Assembly: GCA_002325615.1 (NCBI GenBank)
Contig: DCSL01000056.1
Location: 2,950-20,642 of the forward strand
DNA from: Amoebophilaceae bacterium UBA1467
Lineage (GTDB): Bacteria > Bacteroidota > Bacteroidia > Cytophagales > Amoebophilaceae
DNA: 17,693 bases
Direction: 5' to 3'
Part shown: piece by piece, positions 7,861 through 15,892 of the stretch
Position numbering within the stretch: the first letter of the stretch is position 1
Layout of the letters: every line of letters starts with the position of its first letter
Program-made: the position numbers and the translations under genes
Notes under the pieces: model-generated
The model's input: the letters and a program-made list of their open reading frames with translations, nothing else
Databases searched by the model: none
Told to the model about the DNA's origin: nothing

Positions 7861-8079
7861 AGAAGTAGCGTTGAGCGTAAAACTTACTGCGGATCAAAAA
7901 GACTTACAACCTATTGACAACTCTTTTAGTACCCACGAATCTAGGAACAGCCAGTCTACAGGCATCGTATGGACTGTGTCTCAATACCATGCCCACACAC
8001 AAAGTAATGCAAATAGAGTGGTGAAGCTATAAAAAAGACACAAAGGACACGCAGATAGGGGAATGACTATGTAGCCGTA

Positions 8080-8577
8080 CTACGGTTGTAACGTGCTCTT
8101 TTTAGAATTTTTGGAGAATACAGCAATGACTAAGGTCAAAGAGAAGCCCAGTAGCACGATACTAAAAAAGATCCCGATCCATACAAACTCTGGAGTCATG
8201 TTCTGCATCAACCATACTGTTTTTTCAATGATGGTCTCGTCTATGTCCTCTTGCTGCAAAGCCTTTCCTATACTTTCGGCCAACTGTACGATGAAGGAAG
8301 CATCCATAAATTTGGTATACAGATATAAGGGCAGTGTGTTTGCCAAGCCTGCGAATGAAACGACAACAAGCCCCAACTTGAGGCCTTGTTTGTAGGTCAT
8401 CGAGCCGTTGTTGGCTGCTTTGTAATAGTAATGCCCAGAGTAGATCCCCAGCGCCAGCACCACATAGTGTAAGCTGCCCCATAATGAGTGCTGTAGTCCC
8501 GTAAGCTGGACGATCAGTCCATACGCAATAAGTCCTAAAACGGTGATAAGTCCGCTCTTGATGCCAATGGCCCACAT
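8080..8577 (-). CDS. DUF4199 domain-containing membrane protein
   Basis: A 165-residue protein with four predicted membrane segments (about 6-27, 35-53, 66-89 and 131-155). The cytosolic loop YYYKAANNGSMTYKQGLKLG, placed between the second and third helices, is typical of DUF4199, a family largely confined to Bacteroidota. The basic C-terminus (SKNSKK) fits an inside orientation. The biochemical function is unknown. The start ATG at 8575-8577 puts the first helix almost at the N-terminus, as in relatives. A possible -7 element TACTTTTA on the minus strand (8626-8619) matches five of six consensus positions, 41 nt upstream of the start. Confidence 0.82.
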   Translation of the reverse strand: MWAIGIKSGLITVLGLIAYGLIVQLTGLQHSLWGSLHYVVLALGIYSGHYYYKAANNGSMTYKQGLKLGLVVVSFAGLANTLPLYLYTKFMDASFIVQLAESIGKALQQEDIDETIIEKTVWLMQNMTPEFVWIGIFFSIVLLGFSLTLVIAVFSKNSKKSTLQP

Positions 8578-8637
8578 ATTTTTTGCAGTGATGAGATTCT
8601 TTTGCAGGAGTCTAAGCCTAAAAGTAGTGAGTCTTTT

Positions 8638-8655
8638 TTAATAAAAGCTTATTAA
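8638..8655. repeat. Perfect 7-bp inverted repeat, 4-nt loop
   Basis: TTAATAAAAGCTTATTAA is symmetrical apart from its loop and lies about 60-80 nt upstream of the DUF4199 start. Position and AT-rich symmetry fit an operator, or an upstream element of that gene's promoter. Chance is possible in AT-rich spacer DNA. Confidence 0.45.
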
Positions 8656-8743
8656 CTGATCTTTAATCAATGCCTTGCCTTACTGGCGTGGCCTTGCTTT
8701 TTACCTTGCAGGTAGAAGGCAGGAAAAATGTGTTAGTCTCTCG

Positions 8744-8775
8744 GGAACAATGAGCACAAGTTTCCTCATTTTTCC
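8744..8775. repeat. 11-nt inverted repeat with one mismatch
   Basis: GGAACAATGAG (8744-8754) pairs with CTCATTTTTCC (8765-8775) in 10 of 11 positions around a 10-nt loop. It is located about 150 nt past the smpB stop. There is no T tract on either side in the minus direction. It could be an mRNA 3'-end stabiliser or part of a small RNA; neither is shown. Confidence 0.45.
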
Positions 8776-8926
8776 AAAGGCGACACTTTTGGGAGGAGGC
8801 GGGCCACTATAAGCCCATAGGCTTCAAAAATGTCCCTTCAAAAACACAGGCAGTAGCAAATATGCTTTGGCAATGGTAGAGAGGTGAGTTAAAACTATGA
8901 GCAAGTCGTTGTCCTCAAACTTGATG

Positions 8927-9394
8927 CTAAACCTGACCACGCCGTGTGGCTCTTTCCAAATCTTTCTCTTTGATGGACTGGCGTTTGTCATATAGCTTTT
9001 TCCCTTTGGCCAAAGCAATTTGCAGTTTAGTCAGCCCCCGCTCATTGATGAAAAGTTGGACAACAATAATTGTCAATCCTTTTTCTTGGTTGCGCATGAG
9101 CTTATTGAGCTCTTTTCTGTTTAAGAGGAGCTTTCGCTCCCTGGTTTCAACATGGTTATAAATGTTTCCTTGTGTATACGCTGCAATGTGCATGCCTTTG
9201 ACCCAAAGCTCCCCTCCCTTAGAGAAGTAGCAATAAGACTCCTGTAGGCTTACTTTGCCGGCTCTGACAGACTTTACCTCTGTGCCCGTCAAGACTATCC
9301 CTGCTATATATTTATCCAGAAACGTATATTCAAAACTTGCCCGCTTGTTTTTGATAACAATGTTCTTGGCTACTTTCTTGTGCTTTGAGGGCAT
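8927..9394 (-). CDS. smpB: SsrA-binding protein SmpB
   Basis: SmpB binds tmRNA and delivers it to stalled ribosomes in trans-translation. From the ATG at 9392-9394 the protein has 155 residues, the normal size. It shows the expected order: basic N-terminus followed by NKRASFEYTFLDKYIAGIVL, the GTEVKSVRAGKVSLQESY core, and the C-terminal helix region KGKKLYDKRQSIKEKDLERA that enters the ribosomal decoding centre. The frame extends upstream to a TTG at 9463, but those extra 23 residues have no counterpart in the family. It lies 169 bp downstream of tsaD on the same strand. The partner tmRNA gene is not in this window. Confidence 0.95.
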   Translation of the reverse strand: MPSKHKKVAKNIVIKNKRASFEYTFLDKYIAGIVLTGTEVKSVRAGKVSLQESYCYFSKGGELWVKGMHIAAYTQGNIYNHVETRERKLLLNRKELNKLMRNQEKGLTIIVVQLFINERGLTKLQIALAKGKKLYDKRQSIKEKDLERATRRGQV

Positions 9395-9563
9395 GATATG
9401 CAGTGACTCTATGCAAAAGGTGATTGGGTCATTGTAACTGTTGCTAGGCTCAAAAGTGTACAACTGATTTTATTCTTCCGAAAAAACGACTGCCTAGACT
9501 TTACACAGTACCGTTGCGTCTCTGGAAGCAGGTCCTAAAACGCGTTAGTTAAAAATTTACTAT

Positions 9564-10577
9564 TCACAAAGACATCCTGGGCCTGGCAGTTACTTGCAAG
9601 TTGCAAAAATTACCTGCTAAGTAGTGGTAATAGGCTGCGATAGCAATCATGGCCGCATTATCTGTACAGTAGGCTAATTGCGGGATAAATACTTCCCAGC
9701 CCTCTTGCTCCGCCAGCTGCTTTAACTGACTTCTTAGGCCTGAATTAGCTGCAACACCACCTGCTATTGCGATGCTTTTAATGCCTGTTTGGGCAACAGC
9801 TTTTTTGAGTTTTTGGAGGAGCATGCTGATCAAGGTAGCCTGAATGCTCGCACAAATATCATCTCGGTGCTTTTCCACAAACTGGGCATCTTTTTTTTGT
9901 TGCTCCCTGAGGAAATAGAGAAAAGCTGTTTTAATACCACTGAAAGAAAAATTGAGGTGAGGTACGTGGGTGGATGGAAATTGAAAGCGGTGTGGATCAC
10001 CCTGCCGTGCATACTGGTCAATGAGCGGCCCCCCAGGGTAGGGGAGGTCCATCAGTTTGCCTATCTTGTCGAAAGCCTCTCCTATGGCGTCATCTTGTGT
10101 CGCTCCAATGACCTCCATGCGCAAGTGGTTCTTGACAAGGATTAGTTGGGTATGCCCACCACTTGCTGTTAGGCCAAGCAATGGGAAACTAGGACAAGGC
10201 TCTTCAATAAAATTGGCCAAGATATGGGCACGCATATGATGTACGGCGATCAGCGGAATATCTAGTGAAAAGGCAACAGACTTGGCAAAAGTGGTGCCCA
10301 CAAGCAAGGCTCCTAATAGTCCTGGCCCTTGTGTAAAGGCGACTGCGTCCAATTCAAATTGGGTAATGTTGGCTTGCTGCATAGCTTGCGTGACTACAGG
10401 AATAAGATGTTGCTCATGTGCACGAGACGCCAATTCTGGTACAATTCCCCCATATTGGGCATGCACCGCTTGGGTGGCTACTACGTTGCTTGCTATCTTG
10501 CCATTGAGAATGACAGCAGCTGCTGTCTCATCGCACGAGGTCTCAATCGCCAATATTACTGGATTGCTCTTTCGCAT
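9564..10577 (-). CDS. tsaD: tRNA N6-adenosine threonylcarbamoyltransferase TsaD
   Basis: The catalytic subunit of the TsaBDE complex that transfers threonylcarbamoyl to A37 of ANN-decoding tRNAs (t6A). The 337 residues are full length. Visible motifs include ILAIETSCDETAAAV (8-22), metal-ligand histidines H114 and H118 in HHMRAH, LTASGGHTQL (136-145), YPGGP (180-184), the Lys/Gly segment SFSGIKTA (211-218), IAGGVAAN (271-278) and the metal-ligand aspartate D306 in CTDNAAM. The family-typical ending ARPRM is present. The ATG (10575-10577) shares its first base with the TTG start of the divergent tamB-like gene, so its promoter must lie inside that gene. It is essential in most bacteria. Confidence 0.96.
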   Translation of the reverse strand: MRKSNPVILAIETSCDETAAAVILNGKIASNVVATQAVHAQYGGIVPELASRAHEQHLIPVVTQAMQQANITQFELDAVAFTQGPGLLGALLVGTTFAKSVAFSLDIPLIAVHHMRAHILANFIEEPCPSFPLLGLTASGGHTQLILVKNHLRMEVIGATQDDAIGEAFDKIGKLMDLPYPGGPLIDQYARQGDPHRFQFPSTHVPHLNFSFSGIKTAFLYFLREQQKKDAQFVEKHRDDICASIQATLISMLLQKLKKAVAQTGIKSIAIAGGVAANSGLRSQLKQLAEQEGWEVFIPQLAYCTDNAAMIAIAAYYHYLAGNFCNLQVTARPRMSL

Positions 10578-13500
10578 TGAACACGCTTAAAACAAGAACG
10601 AAGCTAATCAAAAAAATAATAGGTAAGCTCCTGAAATGGCTTTCGGTAGCTACACTTGGCCTGCTCATGAGCGCTTTTGTAGTGCTCCAATTGCCCTATG
10701 TCCAAAATCGCTTGTTTGGAATACTCCTGCAGTGCCTGAGCGATACCACCCAATTTGCTATCACACACCATCGCTTTCAGCTCAAGTGGCTGTACCGCGC
10801 CTCGCTTACTGGGTTGACCATCAAAGACCCCCAAGACAACACCATGCTGGCTGTGGATCAACTGGCTCTTACGGTAAATCCTCTTCAGCTATTGATGGAT
10901 AGGTACATTACGCTGAAAACGGTTCGTATAAAAAGTGCCCAAGTGCATCTGTGCAAAGAGGGGGAGGAGGCGTATAACATGCAGGTCTTACTTCAGCTAC
11001 TGGGGGGTGCTATAAAGCCGGCATCAGCAACACAGCATTTGACTTCGTTTGTGATTGAAAGGGCATCTTTACAAGACATAGAAATTTCAATAGATGACCA
11101 GCAAGCTGCGCTGCTGCAAGATACTTTTGATACCAAGCACTTCACCCTACACAAAATTGATGCTGAGCTCGCCAACCTAAAGGCCCAAAACAATACGTTG
11201 GCAGTAGACATTTGTCATTTTACGGGCCAACATGCCGATAAGCCGCTATTGGTAGACCACTTCAGTACCTCCCTAATGGTTGCTCCAGATAGTATAGCAT
11301 GCAAAGCGCTTCAGCTCCGGACCGGGTGTAGTACCGTTGAGGGAAGTTGCACCCTCACCTATGACCCCTCACTGCCTCTAGCAGCGTTCAAAGACAAGGT
11401 GCACATGACAGCACACCTAAGCAGCGCCCTCATTGCTGCCGAAGAATTGGCTTTCTTTTTACCTTATTTTAAGCAGCACAAGACTTTTTACACCCTTAGT
11501 GGGGCATTAGAGGGCAAGATTGATGACTTTCATGTCAAAGACTTACATCTTGGCTTTGGCGAACAAGGTAGCCACGTTAAGAGCTTTTTAAGTCTGAAAG
11601 GGTTACCGGATGTACAAGAGGCAATATTTAATATGGAACTGCAACAGGGGGTCCTCCATACCAAAGATTTGCTTCCTTATCTGGACGAAAAGCACTACAA
11701 GCTGATAGAGAAATTTAATTTTGTGAAAACAAAAGGTCGTTTCTATGGTACCCTGGCTGATTTTATAGCCAAAGCTACTTTTGATACTGACCTGGGCAAA
11801 GTGATTACTGACCTGGAGGTTCAGATGAACCGTACTGCCCAACGTACTACGTACAAGGGCGCCATTGCTACCAGTGATTTTGAGTTAGGCACCTGGTTGG
11901 ACAATCCTGCTCTGCAGCAGCTAACCATGCAGGGCCAAATAGATGGAGAGGGCTTAAGTTGGGCCACAGCACACTTTCAATTAAAGGCCAACATTCATAA
12001 GCTGGGTTGTAACAACTATGTATACGAAAACATCTATGCCCATGGGCACTTTGCCCGAGCGTTTTTTCAAGGAAAACTTACCGTCGATGACCCCCACCTG
12101 CAGCTCCGGGCTGATGCGGCCATTAACCTCAGCAGAGATACAGAAAGTATTGTTGTAGAGGGGGTCTTAGACAGGGCTTGTTTGCAAGCGTTGCGACTCA
12201 CTGACCGCCGTGCCACCTTGTGTACCCAATTGTCTATTGTCATGCAGGGCCTGTCATTGGACAGTATCAAGGCAGAGGCTAAGCTGCGTCAGTTTTGTTT
12301 TGACCTTGAAGGCAGAGAAATACGGCTAGACGCTTTACATATTCGGGCAGACCGAGGGGATTTTGGCCATCTATTGGAGGTAGACTCAGCACTATTGGCC
12401 CTCAAAGCCGAGGGAGATTTTTCCTATGCCAGCCTGGCTAGTGATTTCCAAAAGTTTATACAAGGTTACCAAGGCCGCTTGATGCATGCCGGGTTGCCTC
12501 CCCAGGGGCACACACTTCAGTCTTACACACTTGCTTACCAGCTTCATTGCAGAGACATTAACCCGCTGCTCCGTGTTTTTGGTATTGATGCGTATTTGTC
12601 TCCTAATACCCAATTTGAAGGCAGTTTTTCACAGCAGGAAGGAGCAAATTTTTCCCTACGTCTTGCGGCAGCAACATCCCTTGCTTTGAAGAAAAATAGA
12701 TGGGAGGGTACGCAGCTGGAGCTATCCGCTAGCCAATCCAAAGATGGCCAAGAAGTATCGGCTGTGGTACACCTAGCTTCTAAGGAGCAGCAATGGGGTA
12801 CAATCAATACCACGGAAGACCTTGCCTTAGCCATCTCCTGGAAAAATAATCAAATAGACTTTAGCAGCAGACTTGGCCAGCAGGGGAGTTGTAACCAGGC
12901 CAATTTACAAGGCCAGGCGGTTTTGCTAGATAGCACCATAGAGATTGTGTTCATACCTGCTCAGGGAGCACTAGCTGACAATCGGTGGCATGTACATCCA
13001 GAGAATCGAATTACACTCGGAAAGTCATGGGTAAGGTTTCAAAATTTTACCTTTCGTAAGGGGCAACAACAAGTTAGTCTTTTGGGTACTTTATCTGCTG
13101 ACCCTGCCGAGGTACTGCACCTAAAAGTCAAAGATTGCTCATTGGAAAACTTTCACTGGTTGGTCGGTAAGCCAGTTGCAGGCGTGCTCAACGCAGCAGC
13201 GGTACTGCAAGGTACACTGGACCAGCCGTACATGGATAGTGACATCACCCTTGAGGAGCTTACTATTGACAATTTTTTGGTGGGCGACATGCATGCATGT
13301 ACTAGTTGGGATCATGCCTTGCAGCGATTCAACATGACCTGCCAGGTAGATTACCTAAAACAACAAACCGTGGCTATCCAGGGCTTCTATGAACCGCTCA
13401 AAGAAAACAATAGCCTACAATTCACAGCCCACTTTTCTCATGCCCCACTTGCTTCCTTAGCACCTTTTGTATCCAATCATGTATCGCAACTGGCTGGCGA

Positions 13501-15037
13501 GCTCAGTGGCACTGTCTACCTCCATGGCAGCCCAGCTAACCCTCAGATGACTGGTGAGGCAAGTATTACGGATGCAGCCGTGAGGGTTAATTATTTGAAT
13601 ACACTTTATCAAGTTCATGGGGCATTGACCTTTGTCGACCAGGTGATTAACATCCCTACCCTCCACTTGTCTGACGACCAACAAGGCAAAGCTGTATTGC
13701 AGGGTAGCATCTTCTACAAGGGCTTTAAGGATTTTCAAATCGACGCAACAGGAAGTATGCAAAACTTGAGGCTGCTCAACACCACCGCAAAAGACAATGA
13801 ATACTTTTATGGGACCGGCATCTTGAGTGGTGGTTTGACTGCATCGGGTCCCGTCAACAACATGGCAGTATGCCTGAAAGCAAAAACAGATCCAGGCACT
13901 AATATATTCATTCCGATGCGTGGGGCCAGTAATACAGTGGCACAATACGATTTTATCCGGTTTGTGAATTTTAAAGCCCAATACCAAGACAAATCAACTC
14001 AGACCAAGCAAGTTGCCTTGCAGGGCTTCAAGCTCACACTCCTATTAGAGATCACGCCTGACGCCCACACAGAGATTATTTTGGATGCAAAGACGGGTGA
14101 TGCCATCAAGGGGCGAGGCAAAGGCAGCATAAAGCTAGAGGTAGATACCGACGGGGCACTCACGATGGCAGGTGGGTTTGAGTTTTTAGGAGGGGAATAC
14201 GACCTTTCTCTCTACCGTATAGTCAATAAAACTTTCAAGATTCTACCAGAGAGCAAGATTACTTGGTACGACAGCCCTGCTCACGGCATACTCAATATAA
14301 AAGCAGTGTATGAGCAGCGGGTTGCACTAGCGTCTCTCTTGGGGAGCCCGGGCGCAGCAGGAAGGGCCCCAAAGAAGTATCCAGTACAAGTAGTGATAGG
14401 GCTGCAAGGAGCACTCTTGTCACCTAAAAAAAGTTTTACAATCAACTTTCCAGAATATTCCAGTGAATTAGCTGCAGTCGTTAATGAGTTTAAGCAGAGG
14501 GCAGCGCAAGACAAGCAGTATGCAGAAACCCAAGTATTGAGCTTACTACTCTTCAGAGAATTTGCTAATAAAAAGATGACAGATACAGGAAATAACGCCG
14601 TTGGCAGACATTTTAGTGCACTTGCTTCTCAGCAATTAAGCAACCTTGCTTCTAACTTAGACGATAACCTTGAAGTTGACGTAGAGGTTGATCTAGCAGC
14701 ACTCAGGGATGAGAGTAGGGGCTCCCAAGGCTTGCACCTCGACCTTGCCTATAGGCTTTCAGACAGGCTGCGGGTGTCTAGAAAAGGAAGCATCTTTGGT
14801 AACACATCGCGTGCATGGAGTACAGTCCAATGGGTAGGTGACTGGACAGTGGAGTATGTGCTTACCAAGGATAGAAGACTCAGTGCTAAATTATACAACA
14901 AGCATGCTACCAACGCTACGTATATGGGTACAGAGGGCGCAGCAATATTTACTGGAGGGGTTAGTTTGTCGTACACCAAAGGATTTAACCAATGGCGGGA
15001 GTTGTGGGGAGGAGGAAATAAGCGAACTGCAAAATGA
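10577..15037 (+). CDS. tamB: TamB-like translocation and assembly module protein (DUF490)
   Basis: A 1486-residue envelope protein. TamB/AsmA-like proteins are anchored in the inner membrane and form a long hydrophobic beta groove across the periplasm, implicated in phospholipid transport or outer-membrane protein assembly. One transmembrane segment is visible (about 20-40), followed by over 1000 residues rich in beta-type alternation. The C-terminal DUF490 domain includes GGEYDLSLYRIVNKTFKI starting at 1205, a downstream PVQVVIGLQGALLSPK segment, and the closing region with repeated amphipathic strands ending at the C-terminus. Length is within the usual Bacteroidota range. The start is TTG at 10577: there is no in-frame ATG before the membrane helix, and this position gives a normal short basic N-terminus. 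The head-to-head position with tsaD recurs in Bacteroidota as I recall it. No TamA-like BamA-family gene is adjacent. Confidence 0.9.
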   Translation: MNTLKTRTKLIKKIIGKLLKWLSVATLGLLMSAFVVLQLPYVQNRLFGILLQCLSDTTQFAITHHRFQLKWLYRASLTGLTIKDPQDNTMLAVDQLALTVNPLQLLMDRYITLKTVRIKSAQVHLCKEGEEAYNMQVLLQLLGGAIKPASATQHLTSFVIERASLQDIEISIDDQQAALLQDTFDTKHFTLHKIDAELANLKAQNNTLAVDICHFTGQHADKPLLVDHFSTSLMVAPDSIACKALQLRTGCSTVEGSCTLTYDPSLPLAAFKDKVHMTAHLSSALIAAEELAFFLPYFKQHKTFYTLSGALEGKIDDFHVKDLHLGFGEQGSHVKSFLSLKGLPDVQEAIFNMELQQGVLHTKDLLPYLDEKHYKLIEKFNFVKTKGRFYGTLADFIAKATFDTDLGKVITDLEVQMNRTAQRTTYKGAIATSDFELGTWLDNPALQQLTMQGQIDGEGLSWATAHFQLKANIHKLGCNNYVYENIYAHGHFARAFFQGKLTVDDPHLQLRADAAINLSRDTESIVVEGVLDRACLQALRLTDRRATLCTQLSIVMQGLSLDSIKAEAKLRQFCFDLEGREIRLDALHIRADRGDFGHLLEVDSALLALKAEGDFSYASLASDFQKFIQGYQGRLMHAGLPPQGHTLQSYTLAYQLHCRDINPLLRVFGIDAYLSPNTQFEGSFSQQEGANFSLRLAAATSLALKKNRWEGTQLELSASQSKDGQEVSAVVHLASKEQQWGTINTTEDLALAISWKNNQIDFSSRLGQQGSCNQANLQGQAVLLDSTIEIVFIPAQGALADNRWHVHPENRITLGKSWVRFQNFTFRKGQQQVSLLGTLSADPAEVLHLKVKDCSLENFHWLVGKPVAGVLNAAAVLQGTLDQPYMDSDITLEELTIDNFLVGDMHACTSWDHALQRFNMTCQVDYLKQQTVAIQGFYEPLKENNSLQFTAHFSHAPLASLAPFVSNHVSQLAGELSGTVYLHGSPANPQMTGEASITDAAVRVNYLNTLYQVHGALTFVDQVINIPTLHLSDDQQGKAVLQGSIFYKGFKDFQIDATGSMQNLRLLNTTAKDNEYFYGTGILSGGLTASGPVNNMAVCLKAKTDPGTNIFIPMRGASNTVAQYDFIRFVNFKAQYQDKSTQTKQVALQGFKLTLLLEITPDAHTEIILDAKTGDAIKGRGKGSIKLEVDTDGALTMAGGFEFLGGEYDLSLYRIVNKTFKILPESKITWYDSPAHGILNIKAVYEQRVALASLLGSPGAAGRAPKKYPVQVVIGLQGALLSPKKSFTINFPEYSSELAAVVNEFKQRAAQDKQYAETQVLSLLLFREFANKKMTDTGNNAVGRHFSALASQQLSNLASNLDDNLEVDVEVDLAALRDESRGSQGLHLDLAYRLSDRLRVSRKGSIFGNTSRAWSTVQWVGDWTVEYVLTKDRRLSAKLYNKHATNATYMGTEGAAIFTGGVSLSYTKGFNQWRELWGGGNKRTAK

Positions 15038-15892
15038 ATACCTCCTAAAAACAGCGAAGTGCATTAAGTGCGGTCTGTTTTACATAAATAAGGTACCCCA
15101 GCGGCTTTCTGAAAAGGTTACTTGGCGGCATAGTACACGAGAGGGCCTACAGACCACCAAAGAGAAAAAATGAGCTATGTAAATGTATATACACGGTTTA
15201 GCCTGTCTGCGTGGAGTACTCTTGATGACTTTTAACCACATCACGGCGACTTAATTCACTGTCCTATTGCATAGCAGCTAGCTACTTGGGCAATTGTGAT
15301 AGACATCTGGGGCCTCTCTAGTACAACGAGATTATGGAAAAAGTATTATTATTAGTAGGTATTTCAGCGTATTATACATCGTTTCTCAGCATTGTGTCAA
15401 TGAACGAAATAAGGTTTATCGCTTTGATCCATATCTTGGCTTGCTGAAAAAAGAATTTCCAGCATCTTCCCATCCCTAAAAGGAAGGGTAGGATATCAGA
15501 AGTGGCTATTGGGGGATCGCTATCGTTTTTTAGAACGGGCCCTATGAGGGGAGCTATTTGCTAGGATATGCTTGGGTCTTAAGAACTGTTAAGAGACCCA
15601 TTTGTGTATATACTACCAAAGAGGAGATACTTTCTTGGCAAGGAGAAATTTGGTCACACCTATCAAAAGCAAAAAGCACCTGGAATAAGCAGCAAAAGAA
15701 TTCCATTTACATGCATGAATATGGAGAGGAGCAAGACGAGGAACAACAAGCATGCACAACCTAGAAAGACAAAAATAAACTCCTCGAAAAAGAAAAGACC
15801 TATCTCGCCATGGTGATCAAGGATACTGGTACTGAGTAACTTGTTATTTAGGATATAAAGCAATAGGGAGAAAAAATTGGTAGCAATGGGAG
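15038..15892. other. 855-bp spacer without an intact gene
   Basis: Between the tamB-like stop and the Rpn-family stop there is no intact coding frame with a convincing start and family resemblance. The part from 15303 to 15764 looks like a frameshifted remnant and is listed separately. The portion from 15038 to 15302 has only short open frames (for example 21 codons from an ATG at 15170), and I recognise nothing in it. The last 100 bp contain A-rich runs and no clear signals. Confidence 0.55.
15303..15764 (+). pseudogene. Probable decayed, frameshifted reading frame of unknown family
   Basis: Three protein-like stretches line up on the plus strand if two frame changes are allowed. The first runs from 15303 to 15476 and includes NKVYRFDPYLGLLKKEFP, ending at TAA 15477. 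The second, in another frame, runs from 15482 to 15544 (GRVGYQKWLLGDRYRFLERAL). The third returns to the first frame at 15543 (YEGSYLLGYAWVLRTVKRPI and onward) and ends at TAG 15762-15764. Together they give about 150 residues. The first switch lies near an A run after 15477, the second at 15541-15545. There is no good start codon for the first part. The residues look protein-like rather than random, but I do not recognise the family. The AWVL...KRPICVYT stretch faintly recalls the core strand of OTU-type cysteine proteases, with no catalytic residues to support that. Confidence 0.33.

Larger units (their letters stand above)
8578..8926. other. 349-bp gene-free spacer rich in inverted repeats
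   Basis: No credible gene is visible between the DUF4199 start and the smpB stop. Three hairpins occur: TTAATAA/TTATTAA (8638-8644 and 8649-8655) with a 4-nt loop; TACCT/AGGTA (8702-8706 and 8710-8714), flanked by GCCTT/AAGGC (8691-8695 and 8716-8720); and an 11-nt pair with one mismatch (8744-8754 and 8765-8775). A candidate minus-strand -7 box for the DUF4199 gene is at 8619-8626. None of the hairpins is followed by a good T tract in the smpB direction, so a standard terminator is not evident. Confidence 0.6.

Noticed and set aside
7814..8032. Plus-strand open frame overlapping the start of the DUF502 gene
   Set aside because: Most of it is antisense to DUF502 and spacer DNA, with no family resemblance.
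8824..8926. Minus-strand frame of about 34 codons continuing past the smpB stop in another frame
   Set aside because: It has a hydrophobic, somewhat protein-like composition but no start of its own, and SmpB is already complete. Judged chance.
8578..8926. Possible tmRNA (ssrA) gene next to smpB
   Set aside because: No tRNA-like ends, no GGTTCGA T-arm and no tag-peptide frame were found in the spacer.
9395..9463. Upstream TTG extension of smpB adding 23 residues
   Set aside because: The extra residues do not resemble the SmpB N-terminus, whereas the ATG at 9394 gives the standard family start.
15574..15599. Inverted repeat GGGTCT / AGACCC with inner CTTAA / TTAAG arms
   Set aside because: It lies within the protein-like decayed frame, has a bulge and no T tract, and so is probably incidental.
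15663..15863. Minus-strand hydrophobic open frame
   Set aside because: Its hydrophobicity is the mirror of a lysine/glutamate-rich plus-strand sequence, with no start context.
15871..15887. ATTG/CAAT hairpin followed by six T on the minus strand after the Rpn-family gene
   Set aside because: A 4-bp AT-rich stem is too weak to call a terminator with confidence, despite the T run.
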